NCBI GenBank assembly: GCA_022565015.1
Contig: JADFKI010000001.1
Location: forward strand, 1 to 40,355
Source: Chloroflexota bacterium
GTDB taxonomy: Bacteria; Chloroflexota; Dehalococcoidia; Lucifugimonadales; JADFKI01
Reading direction: 5' to 3'
DNA length: 40,355 nt
Below, piece after piece: positions 32,285-40,355 of this stretch (positions within the stretch are counted from its first letter, which is position 1; the number at the start of each line of letters is the position of its first letter). Under the pieces are notes generated by a model. The model worked only from the letters and a program-made list of their open reading frames with translations. It was not told where the DNA came from and did not search any database. The position numbers and the translations under genes were made by a program.

Positions 32285-34525
32285 ATGGCGACTGGGCAGA
32301 CAATATCAGATGAGCAGCCACGATCGCTTCTGAGCCGTCTGTTCCCATGGGCGGGCAGAGGCCTTGGTTCCGCAGACGACGGCACGGGGCGGAGTCTCGG
32401 CACGCGATGGTGGGAGTGGACGAGCTACGGCGTGCTGCTGGCCATCGCCCTGGGCATGCGTCTATGGGACCTGGGCTCGCGGGCAATTCACCACGACGAG
32501 AGCCTTCACTCCTTCTACTCCTGGCAGCTATCCGACGGCATGGGATTCGTGCACAATCCCATGATGCACGGCCCACTTCAGTTCGAGGCGAACGCCGCCA
32601 TATTCCTTGTCTTGGGCGACACCGATTATACGTCTCGTCTACTCTACGCGGTCGTCGGGACTGCGCTCGTCCTCCTACCCTTCTTCTTCCGAGAGCGGCT
32701 CGGCCGACCGGGAGCCATATTCGTCTCCGGGATGCTGGCGTTCTCGCCGTCCCTGCTCTACTTCAGCAGGTTCGCGCGCAACGACATCCTGATGGCGGCG
32801 TGGACGCTGGGACTGGTGATATGCATCTGGCGCTACATGGACGAGGGCCGGAACCGTTACCTTTATGTATCGGCCGTGCTACTGGCCCTCGCGTTCTCGA
32901 CCAAGGAGACCTCATATCTCGTAACGGCCATGTTCAGCCTCTACCTGGCCTTTATCGTGCTGCCTATTTACTGGAGCCGGATTTCCCAGAGGGTCGAGGT
33001 GAAGATCGGCGAGTCGTCGCCCCCGGCGGCCATTGGCAGGGTAATCTCCACCACCTGGTCCTATTTCCAGAACGGATTCAAGCTCTCGGAGCTCAACAGG
33101 CCCGGCGCCTTCCTGCTGGTTCTCGTAACACTCACGCTCCCACTGTGGTCGGCGGCGGTAAGCATCTTCCAGGACACGGCTCTGCTGCGCTGGACCAACC
33201 TGACGCTGGTGAACCCGGAAGGCGTCAGCCCGATAGGCGCCGCATCCGGCGGCGGAATGGTAATAGCCGCCCTGGTAGTAATCGCGTTTTCAGCGGTGTC
33301 GATCATTGCGGGGGCCAAGTGGCGCTGGGGGGTCTGGTGGCGCTGCGCCGTTATCTTCTACACCATCTGGGTGCTGCTCTATACGACCTTCCTGACGAAC
33401 ATCGATGGCATAGGCTCCGGGGTCTGGCAAGGGCTCGGCTATTGGATAGCGCAGCAGGACGTCGCCCGCGGCAGTCAGCCCTTCTACTACTACCTGGTGA
33501 TAACGCCGGTTTACGAGTTCCTGCCGTTGTTGTTCGGCATCGTCGCGTCGGTCTACTACGTCCGAAAGCGCGACCGGTTCGGCATTTTTTTGGCTTTTTG
33601 GTCCGGTCTAACATTTTTGCTGTACACGCTGGCCACCGAGAAGATGCCCTGGCTCCTGGTCAATATCACGGTGCCTCTGATAGTTATATCAGGGCGGTTT
33701 CTGGGAGAGCTGGTCGAATCGATTCAGTGGCGAATCCTCATACGCAGCGGCGCAGTCCTGGCCATAGTCGGCGTGCCTCTGTTCATTCTTGCCCTGTGGC
33801 AGCTTGCCTTCTTCGAGTTCGATGGTGCGTTAGCGCTTGAAATTCCGATGTTCATAGGACTTCTCATTGGGTTGGGCGCGCTGGCTGCCGGCGGAGTTTT
33901 TCTGGCTCGTCGCTCAGGGCGGAGGAATTTCGTCTCCTTTGCCGCGGTGCCCCTCGCGCTGATGTTGCTCGTGTTGACTGTCAGAACGGGCGTCATCGCA
34001 AGCTACAAAAATGGCGACACGCCGGTCGAGATGCTGGTCTATACACAGACCTCGCCCGACATCACACGCCTGATGAAGCAGTTCAGGGAAGCGGCCGGCG
34101 AAGGCGACCAACAGGCAAAGCTTCCCATAACCATCGATCAGACCAGCGGATTCACGTGGCCGTGGGCCTGGTACCTCAGGGGGTACGAGAGGGTCGACTA
34201 CCCATCCTACGCGGGCACTCCACTGGAGGAGCCTCCGGACACGCCCGTTGTGCTCGTCCATTCCCAGAACCGGTCCGACGCCGACCTGGTCCTGGAGAAG
34301 GATTTCACCGATGGGGAGCTGATAAAGCATCGCTGGTGGTTCCCGGAAAGCACGTATCGAGGACTTACAATCGGCAAGGTCATCAGGGGCGCCGTAGACA
34401 GGCAGACCTGGCGCGCCGCCATGGACTATTGGCTCTACAGGGAGGGCGTTAGGGACCGCATAGGCAGCGAAGACGCCTACGTCTACTTTACCGCCGAATT
34501 CCTGGATGGCTTATCCGGGCCCTAG
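32285..34525 (+). CDS. Agl23-like (TIGR03663 type) membrane glycosyltransferase-fold protein
   Basis: A 746-residue protein with a long series of membrane segments. The early luminal loop IHHDESLHSFYSW has the D71-E72 pair at the position of the catalytic D-E of dolichol-phosphate-mannose transferases (GT39/PMT). Later come SRFARNDILMAAW, STKETSYLVTA and TEKMPWLLVNI, all typical of the PMT/ArnT-like fold. The C-terminal part (from about residue 580) is soluble and rich in DQTSGFTWPWAWYL. This fits 'flippase activity-associated protein Agl23', found in Chloroflexi and Archaea. Function: sugar transfer from a lipid carrier, or support for flipping, not shown. It follows the YYY gene by 140 bases. 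Confidence 0.85.
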   Translation: MATGQTISDEQPRSLLSRLFPWAGRGLGSADDGTGRSLGTRWWEWTSYGVLLAIALGMRLWDLGSRAIHHDESLHSFYSWQLSDGMGFVHNPMMHGPLQFEANAAIFLVLGDTDYTSRLLYAVVGTALVLLPFFFRERLGRPGAIFVSGMLAFSPSLLYFSRFARNDILMAAWTLGLVICIWRYMDEGRNRYLYVSAVLLALAFSTKETSYLVTAMFSLYLAFIVLPIYWSRISQRVEVKIGESSPPAAIGRVISTTWSYFQNGFKLSELNRPGAFLLVLVTLTLPLWSAAVSIFQDTALLRWTNLTLVNPEGVSPIGAASGGGMVIAALVVIAFSAVSIIAGAKWRWGVWWRCAVIFYTIWVLLYTTFLTNIDGIGSGVWQGLGYWIAQQDVARGSQPFYYYLVITPVYEFLPLLFGIVASVYYVRKRDRFGIFLAFWSGLTFLLYTLATEKMPWLLVNITVPLIVISGRFLGELVESIQWRILIRSGAVLAIVGVPLFILALWQLAFFEFDGALALEIPMFIGLLIGLGALAAGGVFLARRSGRRNFVSFAAVPLALMLLVLTVRTGVIASYKNGDTPVEMLVYTQTSPDITRLMKQFREAAGEGDQQAKLPITIDQTSGFTWPWAWYLRGYERVDYPSYAGTPLEEPPDTPVVLVHSQNRSDADLVLEKDFTDGELIKHRWWFPESTYRGLTIGKVIRGAVDRQTWRAAMDYWLYREGVRDRIGSEDAYVYFTAEFLDGLSGP

Positions 34526-34628
34526 CTCATCATCCTGGGGTTCCGCGCGGATTGACCCTCAACTATTGCCCCTGAATCCCGATGTCGTTGACCCACCGTT
34601 GTGCTAAGGTTTTTGCAGGAGAACCCAA

Positions 34629-35741
34629 TTGGTCGGCTCAAAGAAAATCTGGATGGGCATCGCCGTCAGCCTGGCGTTTCTGGCCCTGTTCCTGGCTACC
34701 GTGGACATTGGCCGCATGGCCGACTCGATCGCAGGGGCCAACTACGTTCTGCTGATACCCGCCATCGGACTATATCTCGTATCCGTCCTGTTTCGAACGT
34801 TCCGCTGGCAGGTGCTGCTTCGGCACATGCGCCACGTGAGCGTGCGCCGTCTTTACCCCGTCGTCGTAGTCGGCTACATGGCCAACAACCTGCTTCCGAT
34901 GAGGCTAGGCGAGGTCGTGCGAAGCTACTACGTCGGCGAGCGCGAGGGCATCAGCAAGACTTCCGCGCTCGTTACGATACTCATAGAGCGGGTCCTGGAC
35001 GCGCTGACGCTACTCTTTTTCATCGCCGTGATCGCCATATTCGTCCCGTTGTCCGGCCTGGCCGAAGGCCTGGCCGAAAGCTCCGGCTTCGCTTGGCCCC
35101 TGCTTGTCATAGGGTTGAGCGCGCCATTCGTCATCGCATTTGGTACGCTTTTGCTAATCGCGGCCTTTCCCAAAAATTCGAGGGCCGTGGCCTTCATATT
35201 GCTCAGGCCGCTTCCGGAAAGATTCGGGGCCCCCGCCCGCGATCTCATCGAGTTCTTGCTGCACGGTCTGATACCGCTGAGAAGCCCGCGCACCCTGGGC
35301 GGCCTGTTTCTGCTGTCGCTGCCCATCTGGCTCTTCGAGGCTTCACTATTCTTCGTGATCGGAATCTCGTTCGGCCTTCAGGAGTCGTTCGCCGGCCTGG
35401 GACAGATGGCCGTGGCCATGGTGCTGGTGACGTCCATTGCCAACATCGGAAGCTCGATTCCAGGCGCGCCGGGCGGCATAGGCCTGTTTGAGATTATCGC
35501 CAGAGAGACCCTGGTCTTGCTTCCCTTCGCGGTCGTGGACAGGTCCGTGGCCGCCGGCTTTGCCGCCGTATCGCACGTCGCGCTGCTTCTGCCGATGATA
35601 GTGTTGGGCCAGGTATTCCTGTGGGCTGGGCACATCTCACTGGGTCGTCTCTCCAGGGCGGGCAAGGACGCAGGCAGGACGACGGATTCGCCGCAATCCC
35701 AGGAATCCGGAACGCTGGGCCAACCCCTTGCCGAGGACTGA
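34629..35741 (+). CDS. flippase-like membrane protein (LPG synthase TM / UPF0104)
   Basis: A 370-residue integral membrane protein beginning with TTG, AGGAG seven bases upstream. It has about eight membrane segments. Diagnostic features: FRTFRWQVLLRHM, the conserved NNLLPMRLGEVVRSYYVG, ILIERVLDALTLL and PGAPGGIGLFEIIARE. This is the AglD/lysylphosphatidylglycerol-synthase transmembrane superfamily, linked to moving polyprenyl-lipid sugars across membranes. The adjoining genes (YYY, Agl23-like and FAD protein) support that reading. Its stop is three bases before the next start, so both are surely co-transcribed. Confidence 0.88.
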   Translation: MVGSKKIWMGIAVSLAFLALFLATVDIGRMADSIAGANYVLLIPAIGLYLVSVLFRTFRWQVLLRHMRHVSVRRLYPVVVVGYMANNLLPMRLGEVVRSYYVGEREGISKTSALVTILIERVLDALTLLFFIAVIAIFVPLSGLAEGLAESSGFAWPLLVIGLSAPFVIAFGTLLLIAAFPKNSRAVAFILLRPLPERFGAPARDLIEFLLHGLIPLRSPRTLGGLFLLSLPIWLFEASLFFVIGISFGLQESFAGLGQMAVAMVLVTSIANIGSSIPGAPGGIGLFEIIARETLVLLPFAVVDRSVAAGFAAVSHVALLLPMIVLGQVFLWAGHISLGRLSRAGKDAGRTTDSPQSQESGTLGQPLAED

Positions 35742-35744
35742 GAT

Positions 35745-37067
35745 ATGAAGGTCGGCATAATAGGCGCGGGCGCGACCGGTCTGACGGCCGCATACGACCT
35801 CGGCAAGATGGGACACGAGGCCATAGTGTACGAACGCGCCCCGTTCGTAGGCGGGCAGGCCTCGACGTTCGACGTGGGCGGCGCGCGCCTCGAACGAGGC
35901 TACCACCACTGGTTCACCAACGACACCGACATCATCGAGCTGGTAAAAGAGATCGGCCTGGGCGACCGGATCCGATGGATAGCGTCCACGGTCGGCACCC
36001 TCTACGACGGCAAGATCTACCGGTTTGTCACCCCCCTGGACCTGCTGAAGTTCAAGCCGCTGAGCATGGCAGACCGCATCCGCATGGGCCTGGTCACGCT
36101 CTATCTTCAGCGGCAAAAGAGCTGGCGAAAGTACGAGGGCATCACCGCCGACGAATGGCTCCGCAGGCACGCGGGCAAGGGCCCATACGAGGCGTTTTGG
36201 GGCCCCATGCTCAGGGGCAAGTTCGGCGACAAATTCTTCGACAAGGTGGGCATGCCCTGGGTCTGGAGCAAGATACAGACCAGGGTTGCTTCTCGCGGCA
36301 AGGGCATGGTCAAGGAGGTGCTCGGCTACCCCATCGGCAGCTTTGGCGAGGTCTTCGACGTCCTGACGGATAAGGTACGAGAGCTGGGCGGACAGGTGCA
36401 CATCTCGGCTTCAGTGGACCGAATAGTCATCGAGGGCGGCAGGGTCACGGGGCTCGAGGTTTCCACTGGTCAAGAAGCCGCCAAGCTGGAAAATTTTGAT
36501 GCCGTGATCGCGACCACGCCGTCTTACATCTTCCCAAAGCTTGTCCCCGAGCTGCCCGACGACTATCTGGCAAAGCTGACCGGCCTGGACTACCTGTCCG
36601 CCGTGCTCATTATCCTGGAGCTGGACAGGTCGCTGTCGCCGGTCTACTGGCTGAATGTCGCCGACCGCTCAATTCCCTTCGTCGGCGTTATCGAGCACAC
36701 CAGGCTCATAGGACCTGAGCACTACGGCGGCAAGCACATCGTGTACCTCGCCAACTATCTAAGCACGGACCATCCGATGTACATGATGGGCCATGAAGAG
36801 CTGCTCAAGGCCTACGAGCCGCACCTGCGCAAGATCAACCCCGACTTCGATCCGTCCTGGATAGGCAAGAGCTACCACTACCGTGTCGACGCCGCGCAGC
36901 CCATCATAGGCACCAATTATTCTTCACGAATGCCCTCGCACCGCACGCCGTTCGACGGCCTGTATCTGGCGAACACTACGCAGATATATCCCGAGGACCG
37001 GGGCACGAACTACAGCGTACGCATGGGAAGGCAGCTCGCCCGCATGGTAGCCGAGGATATTGCGTAG
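35745..37067 (+). CDS. FAD-dependent oxidoreductase (amine-oxidase/UDP-sugar mutase-like)
   Basis: A 440-residue flavoprotein starting three bases after the flippase-like gene. FAD-binding at the N terminus is IIGAGATGLTAAYDLGKMGHEAIVYER, followed by GGQASTFDV and LERGYHHWFTND. The C-terminal FAD contact is LYLANTTQIYPEDRGTNYSVRMGRQLA. This is the NAD(P)/FAD amine-oxidase-like fold, resembling proteins that reshape sugars or polyprenyl chains in cell-envelope clusters. Tight coupling to the flippase points to the same pathway. Which substrate is oxidised or reduced is unknown. No membrane anchor is visible. Confidence 0.86.
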   Translation: MKVGIIGAGATGLTAAYDLGKMGHEAIVYERAPFVGGQASTFDVGGARLERGYHHWFTNDTDIIELVKEIGLGDRIRWIASTVGTLYDGKIYRFVTPLDLLKFKPLSMADRIRMGLVTLYLQRQKSWRKYEGITADEWLRRHAGKGPYEAFWGPMLRGKFGDKFFDKVGMPWVWSKIQTRVASRGKGMVKEVLGYPIGSFGEVFDVLTDKVRELGGQVHISASVDRIVIEGGRVTGLEVSTGQEAAKLENFDAVIATTPSYIFPKLVPELPDDYLAKLTGLDYLSAVLIILELDRSLSPVYWLNVADRSIPFVGVIEHTRLIGPEHYGGKHIVYLANYLSTDHPMYMMGHEELLKAYEPHLRKINPDFDPSWIGKSYHYRVDAAQPIIGTNYSSRMPSHRTPFDGLYLANTTQIYPEDRGTNYSVRMGRQLARMVAEDIA

Positions 37068-37180
37068 ATGGCAATCATGAAAAACAGATTGAGAAAAGCA
37101 GTCCATGTTGCTTTGTCGTGGAGTAGCCCTTATCCTATAAGGTGATATTTTTCACTACCGGACGACGGAGGAAACGCCAC

Positions 37181-37666
37181 TTGGCCGCCGAGAGTGAGGC
37201 ACTCAGGGAACGCATTCGCAAGGCGATGGCGTCCCAGACTCAATCTAATATCAACGTCCTCTCTTCATTGCATGCCGTACTGGACGAGTTGGGCTACGTC
37301 CCAGACGAGGCAATTGAAGAGGTCGCCGAGTCGACTGGAACAACTATCAATACCGTATGGGGCGTCGCCTCCTTTTACACGAACTTCCGGTTTACTCCGC
37401 CGGGCGATCATATCGTCGAGATCTGCTGGGGGCCGACCTGCCATCTGCTGGGCGCCACGATCATTCTGCAGGGCGTGCTGGACGATCTCGGCATGTCTGA
37501 TGAGGGCGATACGGCGGATAACAGGCTGACTCTAAAGTACAACACCTGCCTGGGGGCTTGTTCCCAGGCTCCCGTAATTAGCGTCGATCACCGTTTGATG
37601 GGACGCCAGACCGTTGAATCCGCACGAAGTATCGTTTCTCAGTTGAAGCCGGGCGGGGGCCACTGA
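37181..37666 (+). CDS. NuoE-type [2Fe-2S] subunit of an NAD-linked oxidoreductase
   Basis: A 161-residue thioredoxin-fold protein. Start placed at the TTG at 37181, with GGAGG about nine bases upstream; a GTG 13 codons earlier lacks a site. The [2Fe-2S] ligands are C82, C87, C123 and C127 in CWGPTC and NTCLGAC, the NuoE/FdsG pattern. The helical first part (LHAVLDELGYVPDEAIEEVAE) and TINTVWGVASFYTNFRF are also standard. It passes electrons between FMN and Fe-S centres. It is followed by NuoF-type and FdhA-type genes, so it is more likely a formate dehydrogenase gamma subunit than part of complex I. Confidence 0.92.
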   Translation: MAAESEALRERIRKAMASQTQSNINVLSSLHAVLDELGYVPDEAIEEVAESTGTTINTVWGVASFYTNFRFTPPGDHIVEICWGPTCHLLGATIILQGVLDDLGMSDEGDTADNRLTLKYNTCLGACSQAPVISVDHRLMGRQTVESARSIVSQLKPGGGH

Positions 37667-37709
37667 CCCCTTCCCTCCGCACAGTAGTGTCATGTAGCGT
37701 AATTAACGA

Positions 37710-39473
37710 ATGACGACAGAAGAAGCTCAGTCCCGATATCAGCTGCTCAAGGCACAGGCCGACCAGAGATGGCAGGCCCTTACGGCGGGCGACCGCCCAT
37801 GGATTCGCGTTGGTACGGCGATGTGCGGGCATGCGGCCGGAGCGCACCAAGTCGTAGAAGCGCTCAGGGCAGAGCTCGACAAGAGGGGCTTCCAGGTCCG
37901 CATGAGTGAGGTCGGCTGTCTGGGCATCTGCTATGCCGAGCCTCTTATCGACATCCTCAAGCCCGGCGGGTCCAGGCTATTTTTCGGAAACGTTGCGCCG
38001 GAGGACGCTCCGGAGATCGTGCGCTCATTCGTAGTCAACGACTACGACGCCGGCGGCCATGAGAAGGTGTTGGGATACCTGGGCGAGAAGCCCATCGCGG
38101 GGTTGAGAGACGTTGGCGAAATTCCCGGAATCAAGCTGCAGCAGCGAATCGCCCTCCGCAACGCAGGCCATATCGCGCCCGGGGACATACGCCAGTACAT
38201 CGCCAACGGTGGTTACGCCGGTCTGAACAAGGCCCTGTTTGAGATGCAGCCGGAAGATGTCATCAAAGAGGTAACGGACTCCGGGCTTCGCGGCAGAGGA
38301 GGCGCCGCCTTCCCCACGGGCGTGAAGTGGAGCTTCATGGTGCGGTCGGACCCCCCAAAATACATCCTGTGCAACTGCGAGGAGGGGGACCCCGGCGCCT
38401 ACAACGACAAGGGAATCCTGGAGAGCGATCCTTACACCGTGCTGGAAGGCATGTGCATCGCCGGGTACGCCACGGGCGCGACGAACGGGTTCGTCTTCAT
38501 ACGCCATGGCCACGACGGCCCCATAAGCCGCACCGAAAGGGCCATCGAGCAGGCCTACGAACAGGGCCTGCTCGGCAAGAATATCCTGGGCTCTGAATTT
38601 AGCTTCGATATCGAGGTGGCCTTGACCGGCGAGTCCTACGTTGCCGGAGAGGAGACCGCCATGATGGAGTCTATCGAAGGCAAGCGAGCGCTGCCGCGAT
38701 TTCGCCCACCCTTCCCGGCGGCCTTCGGCCTCTGGGGCAAGCCCAGCACCATTAACAACGTTAAGAGCCTCGCATACGCGCCGGAGATAATCTCCAGGGG
38801 CGCGGAGTGGTTCTCTTCAATCGGAGTGAACCGGAGCACTGGAACGGCCATAGCGTGCCTCAACGGAAACATTAAGTACCCTGGGATGTACGAGGTCCCC
38901 ATGGGTATGACGCTGGGAGAGGTCATCAACGATATCGGCGGCGGCGTGCCCAACGGCAAGCAGCTGAAGATGCTCCAGACCGGCGGGCCTCTGGGCGGCG
39001 TGTTGAGCGCCGAGAGCATGAACGTGCATATCGATTTTGACGAGATGCGCGAGGCCGGGGCGATATTCGGCTCCGGCGGCATCATCGTCATAGACGAGGA
39101 CACCTGCGCCGTGGACATTACCCGCGTTCTCGTGGCCTTCTGCCAGTACGAGTCCTGCGGCAAATGCTTCCCGTGCCGGCTGGGAATGGAGCACCTGCTG
39201 GAGATCATCGAGCGCATCGCCAGGTGCGAGAGTCAGCCGGGCGACCTCGATCTCATGCGCAGCGTCGGCGGAACCATGGAAGCCAGCTCGCTCTGTGGAC
39301 ACGGTCAGCTCGGATTCGGTCCGATACGCTCGGCATTCCTGAACTTCGAGGCGGACTTTATCGCCCATATCGAAGAGAAGCGTTGCCCCACGGGCAGCTG
39401 CAACAAGCCGATGATTTCGCCCAAGAATACGAGGCCGTACGCCGCGGACTTCGTTCCACAGGGCGTTTCATAG
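37710..39473 (+). CDS. NuoF-type NADH/FMN subunit with N-terminal [2Fe-2S] domain
   Basis: A 587-residue protein. Residues 30-115 form a thioredoxin-like domain with C39, C70 and C74 (the last two in GCLGIC); only three cysteines are seen where four are usual. The NADH and FMN sites follow: GLRGRGGAAFPTGVKW, CNCEEGDPGAYND, and GESYVAGEETAMMESIEG. The [4Fe-4S] cluster is bound by C483, C486 and C489 (SCGKCFPC) and C529 (LCGHG). This is the FdsB/HoxF/HydB layout, oxidising or reducing NAD(H). The ferredoxin domain that some HydB proteins carry at the C terminus is missing. It follows the NuoE-type gene by 43 bases. Confidence 0.93.
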   Translation: MTTEEAQSRYQLLKAQADQRWQALTAGDRPWIRVGTAMCGHAAGAHQVVEALRAELDKRGFQVRMSEVGCLGICYAEPLIDILKPGGSRLFFGNVAPEDAPEIVRSFVVNDYDAGGHEKVLGYLGEKPIAGLRDVGEIPGIKLQQRIALRNAGHIAPGDIRQYIANGGYAGLNKALFEMQPEDVIKEVTDSGLRGRGGAAFPTGVKWSFMVRSDPPKYILCNCEEGDPGAYNDKGILESDPYTVLEGMCIAGYATGATNGFVFIRHGHDGPISRTERAIEQAYEQGLLGKNILGSEFSFDIEVALTGESYVAGEETAMMESIEGKRALPRFRPPFPAAFGLWGKPSTINNVKSLAYAPEIISRGAEWFSSIGVNRSTGTAIACLNGNIKYPGMYEVPMGMTLGEVINDIGGGVPNGKQLKMLQTGGPLGGVLSAESMNVHIDFDEMREAGAIFGSGGIIVIDEDTCAVDITRVLVAFCQYESCGKCFPCRLGMEHLLEIIERIARCESQPGDLDLMRSVGGTMEASSLCGHGQLGFGPIRSAFLNFEADFIAHIEEKRCPTGSCNKPMISPKNTRPYAADFVPQGVS

Positions 39474-39540
39474 ATGAGACGTGCCGCGCGAAGCACCTGG
39501 GTCCACCTGATTACGTCCCTCCCGTGTTTCGGAGACCTAT

Positions 39541-40355
39541 ATGGCAACAGATGAGATTACAGTCACTATAGACGGAGTCGAGGTAAAGACTCAGCCGGGC
39601 AAGATGGTCATCGAGGCCGCCATGGACGCCGGGATGTACATCCCATACCTGTGCTACTATCCCGGCTTGAAGCCCTACGGTGCGTGCAGGATGTGCCTCG
39701 TAAAGGCTGAGGCGCCCACGCCTAACGGTGAATACAGGGCGCTGCCGGGAAGCCCGGCTTCGTGCACCACGCCCGTCTCGGACGGCATGCGCGTGATCAC
39801 GAACTCCGACGAGCTCGTGGAGCTCCGACGGGGAATCATGGACATGGTGATCTCCGAACATCCCCACGGGTGCCTGACGTGCCATCGCATCGATCTCTGC
39901 GGCCCGTCGGACACCTGCCTGAGGCACGTTTCCGTCAACGACCGCTGCGTCACCTGCCCGAAGAACGAACGCTGCGAGCTAAAAGACACCGTCCGATTTC
40001 TCGAAATGGACATGGATTCGCCCCTGGTATACAACAACCGCCACCTGCCCCTGGCGGTCAGCGACCCCTATTGGGAAATGGACATGAACCTTTGCATCGT
40101 CTGCGTGCGATGCGTCCGCGCGTGCGACGAGATACGGGGAGATAATGCGCTGACGCTTCTGGAGCGCTCCGGACGTACCCTCATAGGCACGTCGCAAGGC
40201 ACATCGCTGCTGGAGTCGGGCTGCGAGTTCTGCGGGGCCTGCATCGACGTCTGCCCAACGGGCGCTCTGGTGGAGCGCGACAACAAGTGGGAGAAGGCGG
40301 TCAAAACAATCACCACGACGTGCCCGCACTGCCCGGTCGGGTGTCAGCTAAAGCT
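39541..40355 (+). CDS. NuoG/formate dehydrogenase alpha-type subunit, N-terminal part
   Basis: 271 codons from the ATG at 39541 (GGAG eight bases upstream) run off the right edge. In order: a plant-type [2Fe-2S] domain (C38, C49, C52, C75); H107-x3-C111-x2-C114-x5-C120, the NuoG His-Cys cluster motif; then a second C136-x2-C139-x5-C145; two ferredoxin clusters (C185, C188, C191, C195 and C228, C231, C234, C238); and TTCPHCPVGCQL (C261, C264, C268), the opening of the molybdopterin domain. The last motif reads like FdhA rather than complex I, so an NAD-dependent formate dehydrogenase is favoured. The catalytic Cys or Sec lies beyond the window. The doubled C-x2-C-x5-C is unusual. Confidence 0.88.
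   Translation, partial: MATDEITVTIDGVEVKTQPGKMVIEAAMDAGMYIPYLCYYPGLKPYGACRMCLVKAEAPTPNGEYRALPGSPASCTTPVSDGMRVITNSDELVELRRGIMDMVISEHPHGCLTCHRIDLCGPSDTCLRHVSVNDRCVTCPKNERCELKDTVRFLEMDMDSPLVYNNRHLPLAVSDPYWEMDMNLCIVCVRCVRACDEIRGDNALTLLERSGRTLIGTSQGTSLLESGCEFCGACIDVCPTGALVERDNKWEKAVKTITTTCPHCPVGCQLK

Noticed and set aside
1..40355. CRISPR arrays, tRNA or rRNA genes
   Set aside because: I looked for regular repeats, cloverleaf-like sequences with GTTCRA-type loops and rRNA landmarks in the gaps and saw none that I could defend.

Overview
The window reads as a chromosomal stretch of a Chloroflexota bacterium, most likely from the Dehalococcoidia/SAR202 side. The best clue is an adjacent pair of very large membrane proteins, a YYY-motif (DUF2298/Chlor_Arch_YYY) protein and an Agl23-like protein, two families I know mainly from Chloroflexi and Archaea. 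A sortase, a class F420 PPOX-fold protein, alpha-type glutamine synthetase and Chloroflexi-style SDR enzymes agree with this. This is family-level inference; no 16S or marker search was possible. Genes are mostly preceded by GGAGG-like sites, with several GTG/TTG starts and at least two probable leaderless starts.

Layout. 1-0.9 kb: start of a cheW gene (cut by the window edge) and a HIT-like gene broken by a one-base deletion. 0.9-3.8 kb: a D-2-hydroxyacid dehydrogenase, a GNAT acetyltransferase, a tiny SEC-C zinc protein and an allene-oxide-cyclase-like barrel protein. 3.9-11.4 kb: a minus-strand nitrogen-assimilation block glnA-gltB-gltD. 11.4-12.7 kb: 1.3 kb almost without genes, holding one possible 33-residue membrane protein. 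12.7-20.7 kb: alpha/beta hydrolase, tandem universal stress protein, SDR, small hypothetical, membrane hydrolase-like protein, amidohydrolase, FIST protein, methyltransferase. 20.7-29.1 kb: a PD-(D/E)XK-like protein paired with the methyltransferase, a second SDR, a TDG/Mug-type uracil-DNA glycosylase, ThpR, a zinc-ribbon protein, sortase, a LysR regulator diverging from an unannotated 56-residue gene, PPOX, FtsY and an RraA-like protein. 29.2-29.7 kb: a RelE/ParE toxin-antitoxin pair. 29.8-37.1 kb: a plus-strand cluster for envelope glycan or lipid chemistry (YYY protein, Agl23-like protein, UPF0104 flippase-like protein, FAD oxidoreductase). 37.2 kb to the end: NuoE-, NuoF- and NuoG/FdhA-type subunits of an NAD-linked, probably formate-oxidising complex, the last cut by the edge.

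How they work together. GlnA plus GltBD form the GS-GOGAT route for ammonium. The 29.8-37.1 kb genes look like one machine that builds and flips a lipid-linked sugar. The final three genes would pass electrons from a molybdopterin site through Fe-S clusters and FMN to NAD.

The most notable unlisted structure is a family of short palindromic repeats (hairpin plus a G-rich tail), at least six copies, lodged between genes. One supplies the stop codon of the acetyltransferase gene and one sits between gltB and gltD. Other points of interest are the 56-residue gene with a near-consensus promoter, a LysR-like palindrome and a strong terminator; the nuclease-like/methyltransferase pair; and a doubled C-x2-C-x5-C motif in the FdhA-type protein.
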